Assembly (NCBI RefSeq): GCF_010548275.1
Contig: NZ_JAAGLT010000006.1
Location: forward strand, 304,478 to 368,477
Length of the DNA: 64,000 bases
From: Streptomyces sp. SID12488
Lineage (GTDB): Bacteria > Actinomycetota > Actinomycetes > Streptomycetales > Streptomycetaceae
Direction: 5' to 3'
Under the pieces are notes generated by a model, which ran no database searches, was not told the DNA's origin, and saw nothing but the letters and a program-made list of their open reading frames with translations. Both the position numbers and the translations under genes were made by a program. Positions 34,196-42,781 of the stretch are shown one piece after another (the stretch's first letter is position 1; every line of letters starts with the position of its first letter).

Positions 34196-35548
34196 TCACC
34201 ACCCCGTCAGCAGCAGGTGGTTGAGGAGCAGGGCGAGAGCGGCCTGTGCGGTGAGCCAGGCGCGGGGCCGGGTCAGGAACGCGCAGGCCGGGAGCAGCCA
34301 CAGGGCGAACGGCAGCCAGATGCGCTCTGTCTCCGCCTTGCTCATGCCCGAGAGGTCGGCGGTGAGCAGGGCGAGCAGGGCGGCGAACACAAGCAGGGCG
34401 AGCCGGGGCTCGGGGGCGTCGGCGATCGTGCGCAGGCGACCGCGGAGGCCCTGGCGGACCGGAGCCGCGCCGGCCCGCCGCAGGCCCGCGACCGTCGCCG
34501 GACCCACCAGCAGGACCGTGCACGCGAGGTTCGCCCACACCCAGTAGCCGTACGGGCGGATACCGCCGGCCCCTTGGTAGTAGCGGGTGACCAGCAGGTG
34601 GTACGCCTCCCACCAGTTGAAGCCCGCGAACGTGAACGCGGCCGGGACGACGACGAATCCGGCGAGGACGTAGGGCAGGGGGCGCAGGCGTCGGGAGCCC
34701 AGCAGCAGGGCGCCGCCGGCGATCACCGCGAACAGTGTCAGCCCGTACGAGAGATACATGGTGAGGCCGAAGAGGAGCCCGGAGGCGAGACCTGTCGACC
34801 GGGGCCGGTGTCCCGTGACGGCGAGGGCGAGGAACGCGACGGCCCAGGCGGCGACCGCCGCGAAGTACCCGTCCGCGGAGGTGCCCATCCACACTGCGGC
34901 CGGGGCCAGGACCAGGAAGGGCGCGGCACGGCGGGCGAGCGACTCACCAGCCAGGACTCGTACGGTAACGAGGACCGCCACCGCCGCTGTCGCCCCGACG
35001 GTGATGCACCAGACGCCGGCCCAGGCCCCGCCGCCCAGTCCGATCCGGTCGAGGAGGACGAAGGTGAGGGTGGCCGCGGGGGGATGTCCGGCGATGTGCG
35101 CGGGCCAGGCGTCGGGTGAGTGGTACAGGATGTGGTTGGTGAAATCCCGCAGGGCGGCGGGAATGTCGTGGAATCGGTTGACGGGGTCGATGACCTGGAG
35201 GTACTCGTACTTGGTTGTCAGCCGCCGGGCGATGCCGCGCTGCCATCCGTCGACCAGGGCGAGCGAGAACGTCCACGCCGTGGCGGTGCCGCAAGCGGTG
35301 ACCAGCAGCGCGCGCCAGGGCAGCCGGGCGGCGAGGAGCGGCCCGTACGCCACGACGGTGACGGCGACGACGATCGCGGCGGGGGTGCCGGGACCGACGT
35401 GCGGCTCCCAGTGGCCGTACAGGGGCGGCCAGCTGACATGAAGGGTGCCGTGACGGTGCTCGATGGCGGTGCCGATCACAGCGGCCGTCGTGACGAGCAG
35501 CGCTGCGGCCAGGGCCGCGAACAGGTCGCGGAGATGATCGCGGTTCAC
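34196..35548 (-). CDS. Polytopic membrane protein, possible GT-C type glycosyltransferase
   Basis: A 450-aa protein with about 11-12 hydrophobic helices. An early periplasmic loop (DGWQRGIARRLTTKYEYLQV, then HDIPAALRDFTNHILYHSPD) and the HIAGHPPAATLTFVLLDRIG segment resemble the donor/acceptor loops of polyprenol-phosphate-sugar-dependent GT-C enzymes. It is a conserved streptomycete type of unproven function. It is divergent from the molybdopterin oxidoreductase with a short shared promoter region, and near a sugar-modification operon. The assignment to a GT-C role is inference. Confidence 0.7.
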   Translation of the reverse strand: MNRDHLRDLFAALAAALLVTTAAVIGTAIEHRHGTLHVSWPPLYGHWEPHVGPGTPAAIVVAVTVVAYGPLLAARLPWRALLVTACGTATAWTFSLALVDGWQRGIARRLTTKYEYLQVIDPVNRFHDIPAALRDFTNHILYHSPDAWPAHIAGHPPAATLTFVLLDRIGLGGGAWAGVWCITVGATAAVAVLVTVRVLAGESLARRAAPFLVLAPAAVWMGTSADGYFAAVAAWAVAFLALAVTGHRPRSTGLASGLLFGLTMYLSYGLTLFAVIAGGALLLGSRRLRPLPYVLAGFVVVPAAFTFAGFNWWEAYHLLVTRYYQGAGGIRPYGYWVWANLACTVLLVGPATVAGLRRAGAAPVRQGLRGRLRTIADAPEPRLALLVFAALLALLTADLSGMSKAETERIWLPFALWLLPACAFLTRPRAWLTAQAALALLLNHLLLTGW

Positions 35549-35661
35549 ACCGGCACGCTAGGCCGGGGAGGGCCGGACAGGGCTCCGGCGAGCCAGGACG
35601 TCAGCGTTTCGTCATGAGTCGCGGGCCCTGCACCCCGCCCGTCCCGGCCTACGGTCGGACC

Positions 35662-36894
35662 ATGCCCGACCAACTCCTCCCCACCTCCCCCGGTTTCTGG
35701 CGCAGTCCGCTGCGCGGCCCCTGGTTCACGTCCGTGCTCGGCATCGTGCTGCTCGCCGGGATCACGGTGCTCTTCGTGACGGGCCTGGTGTCGTACGCCG
35801 CCTACAACCCGGGTCTGTCGCCAGTGAACGACAAGACCCCGGACAAGGGCCTGCTGGGCTTCTACCTCTTCGCCTGGCCGACCGACCCGCCCTGGCTCTA
35901 CCGGCTCACCCAAGGCGTCCACGTCACCCTCGGCATCGCGCTGATCCCCGTACTGCTGGCGAAACTGTGGTCGGTCCTGCCCCGGCTGTTCACCCTCCCG
36001 CCCGTGCGGTCGCTCGCACACGCGCTGGAGCGGATCTCGCTGCTCCTGCTGGTCGGGGGCGCGCTGTTCGAGTTCACCACAGGCATGCTGAACGTCCAGC
36101 TGGACTACCTCTTCCCCGGGTCCTTCTATCCGTTGCACTTCTACGGGGCCTGGGTGTTCTTCGCCGCGTTCGTGGCGCATGCGGTGCTGCGGGTGCCGGC
36201 GGCGCTGCGCAATCTGCGCCACCTGCGCGACGAGGAGAGCGAACTCGTCTCCCCGACCCCGGCCCCGCCCACCTTCTCCCGTCGCGGCGCCCTCGGATTC
36301 GTCGGCGGCGGTTCCCTGCTCCTGCTGGTCACGACGGCGGGCCGGAGCTTCGACGGGCCACTGCGGGAAACGGCTCTGCTCGCGCCGCACGGTGGCCCCG
36401 AGCCGGGTTCGGGCCCCGGCGGCTTCCAGATCAACAAGACGGCCGCGTCACGTGGGATCAGCACGACGGAGACGAGTGACGAGGCATGGCGCCTGGTCAT
36501 CGAGGGGCCCGGACGGACGGTCCGGCTGAGCCGACCAGAACTGTTGCAACTCCCTTTGCACAGCGCCGCGTTGCCCATCGCCTGCGTGGAGGGCTGGTCG
36601 ACGTCCGACCAGTCGTGGCGGGGCGTACGCCTACGGGATCTGGCGGCGCTCGTCGGCTACGAGAGCGACGCGCCGCCCGACGTACTGGTCGAATCGCTCC
36701 AGCGGCACGGGGCGTTCCGCCGGGCCGCCCTGCGCGACAACCAGGTGCGCGACCCGCGTGCCCTGCTGGCCCTCTTCGTCAACGGCGCGCCCCTGACCCC
36801 GGACCACGGCTACCCGGCGCGGATCATCGTCCCCGCGGCGCCCGGGGTGCTCAACACCAAGTGGGTGGCACGGATGACGTTCGGAGACCTGTGA
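35662..36894 (+). CDS. Membrane-anchored molybdopterin-dependent oxidoreductase
   Basis: A 410-aa two-part protein. Residues about 1-210 form four helices with conserved His (QGVHVTLGIALIPVLLAKLW, YPLHFYGAWVFFAAFVAHAV) like a cytochrome b-type anchor. After a linker and another hydrophobic segment comes a sulfite-oxidase-fold molybdopterin domain, with the probable Mo-ligand Cys308 in PIACVEGWSTSDQSW. The C-terminus HGYPARIIVPAAPGVLNTKW is typical. It would oxidise or reduce a periplasmic substrate at the membrane. ATG 35662 follows TACGGT by about 6 nt with no Shine-Dalgarno, so it is probably leaderless. It is coupled to the next gene through TGATG. Confidence 0.87.
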   Translation: MPDQLLPTSPGFWRSPLRGPWFTSVLGIVLLAGITVLFVTGLVSYAAYNPGLSPVNDKTPDKGLLGFYLFAWPTDPPWLYRLTQGVHVTLGIALIPVLLAKLWSVLPRLFTLPPVRSLAHALERISLLLLVGGALFEFTTGMLNVQLDYLFPGSFYPLHFYGAWVFFAAFVAHAVLRVPAALRNLRHLRDEESELVSPTPAPPTFSRRGALGFVGGGSLLLLVTTAGRSFDGPLRETALLAPHGGPEPGSGPGGFQINKTAASRGISTTETSDEAWRLVIEGPGRTVRLSRPELLQLPLHSAALPIACVEGWSTSDQSWRGVRLRDLAALVGYESDAPPDVLVESLQRHGAFRRAALRDNQVRDPRALLALFVNGAPLTPDHGYPARIIVPAAPGVLNTKWVARMTFGDL

Positions 36895-37415
36895 TGCGAC
36901 GACCTGTGATGCGACGGCTTCCGGCACGCCCGTACCTGGGGAGCCGGTACGTGGGGAGTCCATACGTGGGGAGCCCCTTCCAACTCCTGCTTCTCGCCTG
37001 TTCGTTCGCGCTGGCCGGGTATGCGGGTGTGCGGCTGTTCGCGGACGACTGGTTCTCGGTCGCGCTGTGGTTCGTGGGCGCGGCGCTGGTGCACGACCTG
37101 GTGCTGGTGCCCCTGTACGCAGGCGCGGACCGGATCGTCACCCGGGCGCTGGGCGGGCTCGGCCGCCGGGAGTGGACTGCCTTCGTGCGGGTCCCGGCGG
37201 CGTTCTCCGGCCTTCTGCTGCTGATCTGGTTTCCGCTGATCAGCGGGCAGGTGGCGGACCGCTACCGATCCGCCACCACCCTGTCGGGCGACGGGTTCCT
37301 GGCCCGCTGGCTGCTGATCACGGCGGTGCTGTTCGGCGGCTCGGCGGTGGCCCTCGTGCTGCGGTCGGCGCGGTTGCGCAGGACGACGAAGGACCGGCCG
37401 CCGGTCGTCCACTGA
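36894..37415 (+). CDS. Small membrane protein coupled to the molybdopterin oxidoreductase
   Basis: A 173-aa protein with about four helices (LLLLACSFALAGYAGVRLFA, WFVGAALVHDLVLVPLYAGA, FSGLLLLIWFPLISGQVADR). The ATG at 36894 overlaps the upstream stop by one base, implying translational coupling. The first ~30 codons include short direct repeats (MRRPVMRR; RYVGSPYVGSPF) from recent small DNA duplications. It may assist assembly or electron transfer of the preceding enzyme. Its 3' end overlaps the tail of the convergent methyltransferase by ~150 nt. Confidence 0.72.
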   Translation: MRRPVMRRLPARPYLGSRYVGSPYVGSPFQLLLLACSFALAGYAGVRLFADDWFSVALWFVGAALVHDLVLVPLYAGADRIVTRALGGLGRREWTAFVRVPAAFSGLLLLIWFPLISGQVADRYRSATTLSGDGFLARWLLITAVLFGGSAVALVLRSARLRRTTKDRPPVVH

Positions 37416-38095
37416 CCCGCCGGGCTCCAGCCGGCGTGCGTCGCGAGCCGGAGCAGCGCCGGGGTGCCGAGGCGGGCCCAGGGGAAGGGCGGGCCGGCGG
37501 ACCCGTGAGCGTCGGCGGGGAGGCGGACGACGTGGACGGTGACGCGTTCGTCGACCTCACTGTCGGGGACGGTCTCGGTGATCAGGAGGCCACCCTGACG
37601 GAGGAGTTGGGACATCCGCCGCAGGAGGGCGCTCGGGTCGCCGCCGATGCCGATGTTGCCGTCGATGAGAAGGACGGTGTCCCAGCGCCCTTCGGCGGGG
37701 AGCGGTTCGAAGACGGAGCGTTGCAGCGCCTGGCCGCCGAGCCGCACGGTGCGGGCTACGGCTGCTTCGCTGACGTCGATGCCGAGCGCGGGCAGGCCCC
37801 GGGACGCGAGTTCGGCGACCAGCCGCCCAGGCCCGCATCCCACATCGAGCACGGCCCCTTCACAGTGCTCCAGGACGTTCATGTCCGCCGCGTCGGCCCC
37901 GTCGCACCAGCGTTCCACTTCCAGCGGCAGCAGCCAGCCGTCGGCGCGACGCAGGAAGAGCGGCCCGCCACCGTTGGCCAGGGCCTCGGAGTACGGGTCG
38001 GCAGCCCAGGGACGCGGAAGGCCGGGGGACGCGACGGACGTGGATCGGTCCGAGCCGGTCGTCCTCGGCGAGGTGATGTCGTGTGCGGTGCTCAT
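37262..38095 (-). CDS. Class I SAM-dependent methyltransferase
   Basis: A 277-aa methyltransferase with motif I VLDVGCGPGRLVAELASRG, the acidic motif LGIDVSEAA, and LLRQGGLLITETVPD as the post-IV region. Its ATG overlaps the DUF2064-type gene stop (ATGA), so it is translated with it. The last ~45 residues after GRSFVVLR lie antisense to the membrane-protein gene, look like shadow sequence, and probably mark loss of an original stop. The substrate is unknown; the operon suggests a glycan or lipid-linked sugar. Confidence 0.85.
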   Translation of the reverse strand: MSTAHDITSPRTTGSDRSTSVASPGLPRPWAADPYSEALANGGGPLFLRRADGWLLPLEVERWCDGADAADMNVLEHCEGAVLDVGCGPGRLVAELASRGLPALGIDVSEAAVARTVRLGGQALQRSVFEPLPAEGRWDTVLLIDGNIGIGGDPSALLRRMSQLLRQGGLLITETVPDSEVDERVTVHVVRLPADAHGSAGPPFPWARLGTPALLRLATHAGWSPAGQWTTGGRSFVVLRNRADRSTRATAEPPNSTAVISSQRARNPSPDRVVADR

Positions 38096-38709
38096 CGACC
38101 GGCGACCGCTCCGAGACGCCCGAGCTCAGCGGCGAACCGGCTTCCGGGGGCCGAGGCGGCGACCGCCGTCGCGTCGTGGGCGGTGTCCACGTCCCGTAGG
38201 CACGGCAGCACGCGCACGCGCAGGCCCGCCCCGACGAGCCGCTCATACTGCGCGGCACCCGTCGTGGGCGTCGACATCGGCACACCGCGCAACAGCTCGG
38301 GGTCGGGGTGGGCGAGACCCAACGCCCAGAATCCGCCGTCCTCGGCCGGGCCGAAATACGCGTCACAGTCGGCGAAGTCCACGGTGAGCAGAGCGGGCGT
38401 CACCTGGGGGGTGTCCATGCCGATGAGCAGCGCGGGTCCGTCACAGCCGGCGAAGGCGGCGGCCAGCCGCTCGTCCAGACCTCCCGCGCACTGCGGGACG
38501 ACGTCGAAGCCGGGCGGCAGCCAGGGCCCCGGAGCGCCGTCGAGCACCAGCACACGACGCCGGGCGGGGGTGGCCGCCACCGTCCAAAGGGTGTCCACGA
38601 GCGCCGCCTCGGCGAGCGCCGCCGCTTCCCGGGGCGTGAACGGCGGGGTGAGCCGGGTCTTGACCCGGCCTGGCCTCGGTTCCTTGGCGATGACGAGAAG
38701 TGTGGTCAC
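38092..38709 (-). CDS. DUF2064 / TIGR04282-type nucleotidyl- or glycosyltransferase-like protein
   Basis: A 205-aa protein with the family N-terminus LLVIAKEPRPGRVKTRLTPP and the later GMDTPQVTPALL and GPAEDGGFWALGL motifs. The fold is GT-A-like. It is often found beside a GT2 enzyme and a SAM methyltransferase in actinobacteria, exactly as here. It overlaps both neighbours by 4 nt, so the three genes form one translational unit. The precise reaction is not established. Confidence 0.88.
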   Translation of the reverse strand: MTTLLVIAKEPRPGRVKTRLTPPFTPREAAALAEAALVDTLWTVAATPARRRVLVLDGAPGPWLPPGFDVVPQCAGGLDERLAAAFAGCDGPALLIGMDTPQVTPALLTVDFADCDAYFGPAEDGGFWALGLAHPDPELLRGVPMSTPTTGAAQYERLVGAGLRVRVLPCLRDVDTAHDATAVAASAPGSRFAAELGRLGAVAGR

Positions 38710-39476
38710 TGAGCGGTTCCTCCAGGGAGTACGGAGAGCGAGCCGGCGGCGGTACCGTCCCGGGGCGCCGGTGGTTCGGACAGGACCCGGCCCATGTCCC
38801 GTACCGCCTGCCAGGTGCCACGCCAGGTGCCGGTGACCTTGGAGGCACCGGTGCGCGGCAGGTACGGCACGTCGTGCTCGACGACGCGCCAGCCGGAGTC
38901 GGCGGCGCGGACGACCATCTGCAGCGGGTAACCGCTGCGGCGGTCCGTGAGCGCGAGGTCGAGCAGTTGTTCGCGGCGGGCGGCGCGGAGCGGGCCGAGG
39001 TCGTGCAGGCGCAGCCCGGTGCGACGACGCAGCATCCGTGCGAGCACGAGGTTGCCCATCCGGGCATGCGCGGGCCAGGCGCCTCGGCCCTGCGGCCTGC
39101 GCCGCCCGAGCACGAGGTCGGCCTCACCCTCGCTCACCTCGCGCACGAAGGGTTCGAGCAGGGACGGATCGAGTGAGGCGTCGCAGTCGCAGAAGCACAC
39201 GATGTCCGCGGTGGCCGCGGTCAGCCCGGCGTGGCAGGCGGCGCCGAAGCCACGTCGGGGCTCGTGCACGACGGTCGCGCCGAGGGCACGGGCCACCTCC
39301 GGCGAGCCGTCCGTGGATCCGTTGTCCACCACCAGCGCGCGCCAGGTGGGCGGGATGCGGGCGAGCACCCAGGGCAGGGCCTCGACCTCGTTCAGGCAGG
39401 GGAGGACAACGTCGACAGGCGCCGCGGCCGTCACCGCTTCCGGCTCTGCTGCTGATGCTGATTCAGGAGGGGTCAT
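38706..39476 (-). CDS. Family 2 glycosyltransferase
   Basis: A 256-aa GT2 enzyme. The GT-A core is VDVVLPCLNEVEALPWVLAR, VVDNGSTDGSPEVARALGA and the DxD-bearing CFCDCDASLDPSLL. GSLDG-like end motifs and a MVVRAADSGWRVVEHDVPYL segment match polyprenol-phosphate or surface-glycan transferases. There is no transmembrane C-terminus, so it acts at the cytoplasmic face. The start is uncertain: ATG 39476 is used; GTGs at 39479 and 39488 are close alternatives. Confidence 0.88.
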   Translation of the reverse strand: MTPPESASAAEPEAVTAAAPVDVVLPCLNEVEALPWVLARIPPTWRALVVDNGSTDGSPEVARALGATVVHEPRRGFGAACHAGLTAATADIVCFCDCDASLDPSLLEPFVREVSEGEADLVLGRRRPQGRGAWPAHARMGNLVLARMLRRRTGLRLHDLGPLRAARREQLLDLALTDRRSGYPLQMVVRAADSGWRVVEHDVPYLPRTGASKVTGTWRGTWQAVRDMGRVLSEPPAPRDGTAAGSLSVLPGGTAQ

Positions 39477-39579
39477 CACGACTTTCACCCTACGAAGACA
39501 AAAGGCAGATAGCGGACTCGCGCTCCTTACGAAACGCGGACGTCGGTTCGGGAGCGGGGCGCGCGAGGCGAGACGGGCA

Positions 39580-40575
39580 CTACTCCCCACGCAGCTTTGC
39601 CCTCGCGAATTCCCGCATGCCCTCCGCGAACGCGACCTCGGCCTTCCAGTCCAGCTCGGCCCGCAGGCGGGACGAGTCAGCCGTGATGTGGCGCACGTCC
39701 CCCAGCCGGTACTCCCCGGTCACCACGGGCTCGGGCCCGCCGTACGCGGAGGCCAGCGCCTGTGCCATCTCCCCCACCGTGTGGGGCTCCCCGCTGCCGG
39801 TGTTGTACGCGACCAGCGCCCCGGCCCGGGCCTCGGCCTCCAGCGCCGCCACGTTGGCCGCGGCCACGTCACGCACATGCACGAAGTCCCGCCGCTGCCC
39901 GCCGTCCTCGAAGACGCGCGGAGCCTCGCCCCGGGCGAGCGCGGACCGGAAGAAGGACGCGACCCCGGCGTACGGGGTGTCGCGGGGCATGCCCGGCCCG
40001 TACACGTTGTGGTAGCGCAGCGAAACCGCGGTGCCGCCGGTCGACCGGGCCCACGCCGCCGCCAGATGCTCCTGGGTCAGCTTGGTCGTCGCGTACACGT
40101 TGCGGGGATCGACCGGAGCGTCCTCGCCGACCGTTCCCGGTGTCAGGCCTTCCTCGCACCGCGGGCACCGTGGCTCGAACCGCCCCGCGTCCAGATCGGT
40201 CACGGTCCGGGGTCCGGGTCGTACGGCTCCGTGCCGCTCACAGGTGTACGAGCCCTCGCCGTACACGACCATCGACCCGGCCAGCACGAGGTGCCGCACC
40301 CCCGCGCCGGCCATGGCGGAGAGCAGCACGGCTGTACCGAGGTCGTTGTGCGACACGTACTCGGCCGCGTCACCGAAGTCCTTCCCGAGTCCCACCATCG
40401 CGGCCTGATGGCAGACGGCGTCCACACCCGGCAGTACGGCGGTGACCGCCTCGGCGTCGCGCACGTCCGGGCCGTCACGCAGGTCGAACACGACCGCCTC
40501 GTGCCCCCGCGCGGTCAGCGCCTCGACGACATGACTCCCGATGAACCCGGCTCCGCCGGTGACCAGTACTCGCAT
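39580..40575 (-). CDS. NAD-dependent sugar epimerase/dehydratase with zinc-ribbon-like insert
   Basis: A 331-aa extended SDR of the nucleotide-sugar type. The Rossmann start is MRVLVTGGAGFIGSHVVEAL, with catalytic Ser near MVVYGEG and YATTK (YxxxK). Between them is an unusual insert with C112-x2-H115 and C137-x2-C140 (TCERHG and RCPRCEEG), which looks able to bind zinc. It is the first gene of a minus-strand group with GT2, DUF2064 and methyltransferase genes, so it probably makes the activated sugar they use. Confidence 0.9.
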   Translation of the reverse strand: MRVLVTGGAGFIGSHVVEALTARGHEAVVFDLRDGPDVRDAEAVTAVLPGVDAVCHQAAMVGLGKDFGDAAEYVSHNDLGTAVLLSAMAGAGVRHLVLAGSMVVYGEGSYTCERHGAVRPGPRTVTDLDAGRFEPRCPRCEEGLTPGTVGEDAPVDPRNVYATTKLTQEHLAAAWARSTGGTAVSLRYHNVYGPGMPRDTPYAGVASFFRSALARGEAPRVFEDGGQRRDFVHVRDVAAANVAALEAEARAGALVAYNTGSGEPHTVGEMAQALASAYGGPEPVVTGEYRLGDVRHITADSSRLRAELDWKAEVAFAEGMREFARAKLRGE

Positions 40576-40706
40576 GACCGGAACGCTAGGAGCAGGGACG
40601 CACCGCACGGCAGCCCCACGCCCATGTCGTCACAGCTCCGTAAGACCTCGGCCGATACGGCACCCCCGGTATCGCGCCCCGGGACACCCCGGTCCGGACG
40701 CTCGCC

Positions 40707-40951
40707 TCAGGCCCGTTTCCTCGCCCTGCCGACCGCCCTGGCCCTGCGGTCGAACTCCCGGTTGAGCAGCGGCAGCAGCAGCACGCCACCGAACCGTGCC
40801 AGCGCTCGCGTGCCCGTGCCCTTGCGATCAGTGATATCCGGGCGCCCCGCTCCGCGAGGAGCCGGGCCGTGGCCAGCCCGATGCCGCTCGACCCGCCGGT
40901 CACGATCACATGGCCGAACCGACGTGCGGGGCGCGCACTTGTCAGGGTCAT
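40707..40951 (-). pseudogene. SDR dehydrogenase with internal deletion
   Basis: The minus-strand N-terminus reads FGHVIVTGGSSGIGLATARL with LAERGARISLIAR, a clean SDR cofactor site. Immediately afterwards the frame changes and continues as GGVLLLPLLNREFDRRARAV to a stop at 40707, resembling the C-terminal tail of a membrane-associated SDR. The catalytic middle (about 150-200 residues) is missing. The gene has lost its central part by deletion and cannot encode an enzyme. Confidence 0.7.
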
Positions 40952-41093
40952 GGTCGGGAGAGTATCGACCGCCCACCACACCCCCGACGCGCGCGTGACC
41001 TTCGCTGCCCCAAGGTCGATACTTCCGTGAGTAGTGCACCAGATGTCACACGTCCTACGGGCGCCCATCTGCCAGTCTCACCAGGAGGTACCC

Positions 41094-42086
41094 ATGAAGA
41101 TGTTGATCAACGTTCCGGAGACCGTGGTCGCGGACGCGCTGCGGGGCATGGCAGCCGCCCATCCCGAGCTGACCGTCGACGTGGAGAACCGGGTGATCGT
41201 ACGGCGGGACGCGCCCGTTGCCGGGAAAGTGGCCCTCGTCTCCGGTGGCGGGTCCGGGCACGAGCCGCTGCACGGCGGGTTCGTGGGGCCGGGGATGCTG
41301 TCGGCAGCCTGCCCGGGTGAGGTGTTCACGTCTCCCGTCCCCGACCAGATGGTGCGGGCCGCAGCTGCCGTGGACAGCGGGGCGGGCGTCCTGTTCGTGG
41401 TGAAGAACTACACCGGCGACGTCCTCAACTTCGACATGGCGGCCGAACTCGCCGAGGACGAGGGCATCCAGGTCGCGAAGGTCCTCGTCAACGACGACGT
41501 CGCCGTCACCGACAGCCTCTACACGGCCGGCCGGCGCGGTACGGGCGGCACCCTGTTCGTGGAGAAGATCGCCGGTGCCGCAGCGGAGGAGGGGCGCCCG
41601 TTGGAGCAGGTGCGCTCCATCGCCCAGCAGGTCAACGACAGTTCCCGCAGCTTCGGCGTCGCACTCGGCGCCTGCACCACCCCGGCGAAGGGCAGCCCCA
41701 CCTTCGATCTGCCGCCGGGCGAGCTGGAGCTGGGCGTCGGTATCCACGGCGAACCGGGCCGGGAGCGGCGGCGGATGATGACCTCGGGCGAGATCGCCGA
41801 CTTCGCCGTGGAAGCCGTGCTGGAGGATCTGAACCCGCGCAATCCCGTGCTGGTCCTGGTCAACGGGATGGGCGCGACGCCGCTGCTGGAGCTGTACGGG
41901 TTCAACGCCGAGGTGCAGCGGGTGCTGACCGCGCGCGGGGTCGCCGTGGCCCGCACGCTCGTCGGCAACTACGTGACCTCGCTCGACATGGCCGGCGCCT
42001 CGGTGACCCTGTGCGAGATCGACGAGGAACTGCTGCGGCTGTGGGACGCGCCGGTGCGTACGGCGGGTCTGCGCTGGGGCATGTGA
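41094..42086 (+). CDS. dhaK: PTS-dependent dihydroxyacetone kinase, subunit DhaK
   Basis: A 330-aa substrate-binding subunit. The dihydroxyacetone site is in SGGGSGHEPLHGGFVGPGM and the covalent-binding His is in LGVGIHGEPGRERRRM. KNYTGDVLNFDMAAELAEDE and VLVNGMGATPLLELY are family blocks. CCAGGAGGTACCC precedes the ATG at 41094. It works with DhaL and DhaM to phosphorylate dihydroxyacetone from phosphoenolpyruvate. It is first in dhaKLM. Confidence 0.96.
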   Translation: MKMLINVPETVVADALRGMAAAHPELTVDVENRVIVRRDAPVAGKVALVSGGGSGHEPLHGGFVGPGMLSAACPGEVFTSPVPDQMVRAAAAVDSGAGVLFVVKNYTGDVLNFDMAAELAEDEGIQVAKVLVNDDVAVTDSLYTAGRRGTGGTLFVEKIAGAAAEEGRPLEQVRSIAQQVNDSSRSFGVALGACTTPAKGSPTFDLPPGELELGVGIHGEPGRERRRMMTSGEIADFAVEAVLEDLNPRNPVLVLVNGMGATPLLELYGFNAEVQRVLTARGVAVARTLVGNYVTSLDMAGASVTLCEIDEELLRLWDAPVRTAGLRWGM

Positions 42087-42181
42087 ACCCCGCCGGACAC
42101 GCGGGGCGGTCATCGCCCGGGCGGGCGGACCGCCCGCCGGGAGAGACAGCTGCCAACGTACCTACCACGCAAGGAGATCCA

Positions 42182-42781
42182 GTGCTCGACGCCGACTTCT
42201 TCCGCCGCTGGATGACGGCGACGGCCGAGTCCGTCGGCCGCGAGGCCGAGCGGCTCACCGATCTGGACTCGCCGATCGGCGACGCCGACCACGGCAGCAA
42301 TCTGCGACGCGGCTTCGACGCCGTGGCCGACGTCGTGGCGGAGAAGGTGCCGGACACTCCCGGCGCAGTCCTCGTTCTCGCCGGAAGCCGGCTCATCTCA
42401 ACGGTCGGCGGAGCCTCGGGCCCCCTTTACGGCACGTTGCTGCGCCGCACGGGCAAGGCGCTCGGCGAGGCGCCCGAGGTGAGCGCGGAGCAGTTCACGG
42501 ACGCGCTGCGCGTCGGGGTGGACGCGGTGATGGCGCTGGGCGGGGCGACACCCGGCGACAAGACGATGATCGACGCTCTCGTGCCCGCCGTGGACGCCCT
42601 CACCGAGTCGTTCGCCGCCGCACGCACGGCCGCCGAACAGGGCGCGGTCGCGACCACTCCCCTGCAGGCCCGGAAGGGCAGAGCGAGTTATCTCGGCGAA
42701 CGCAGCATCGGTCACCAGGACCCGGGGGCCACCTCGGCGGCCCTGCTGATCGCGACGCTCGCGGAGACCGCCGGTGAGTGA
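42182..42781 (+). CDS. dhaL: PTS-dependent dihydroxyacetone kinase, ADP-binding subunit DhaL
   Basis: A 199-aa helical barrel that binds ADP and is phosphorylated by DhaM. The Mg-ADP site is in DSPIGDADHGSNLRRGFDAV; GGASGPLYGTLL, GDKTMIDAL and ARKGRASYLGERSIGHQDPG complete the signature. The GTG at 42182 follows AAGGAG. It overlaps dhaM by 8 nt. Confidence 0.95.
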   Translation: MLDADFFRRWMTATAESVGREAERLTDLDSPIGDADHGSNLRRGFDAVADVVAEKVPDTPGAVLVLAGSRLISTVGGASGPLYGTLLRRTGKALGEAPEVSAEQFTDALRVGVDAVMALGGATPGDKTMIDALVPAVDALTESFAAARTAAEQGAVATTPLQARKGRASYLGERSIGHQDPGATSAALLIATLAETAGE

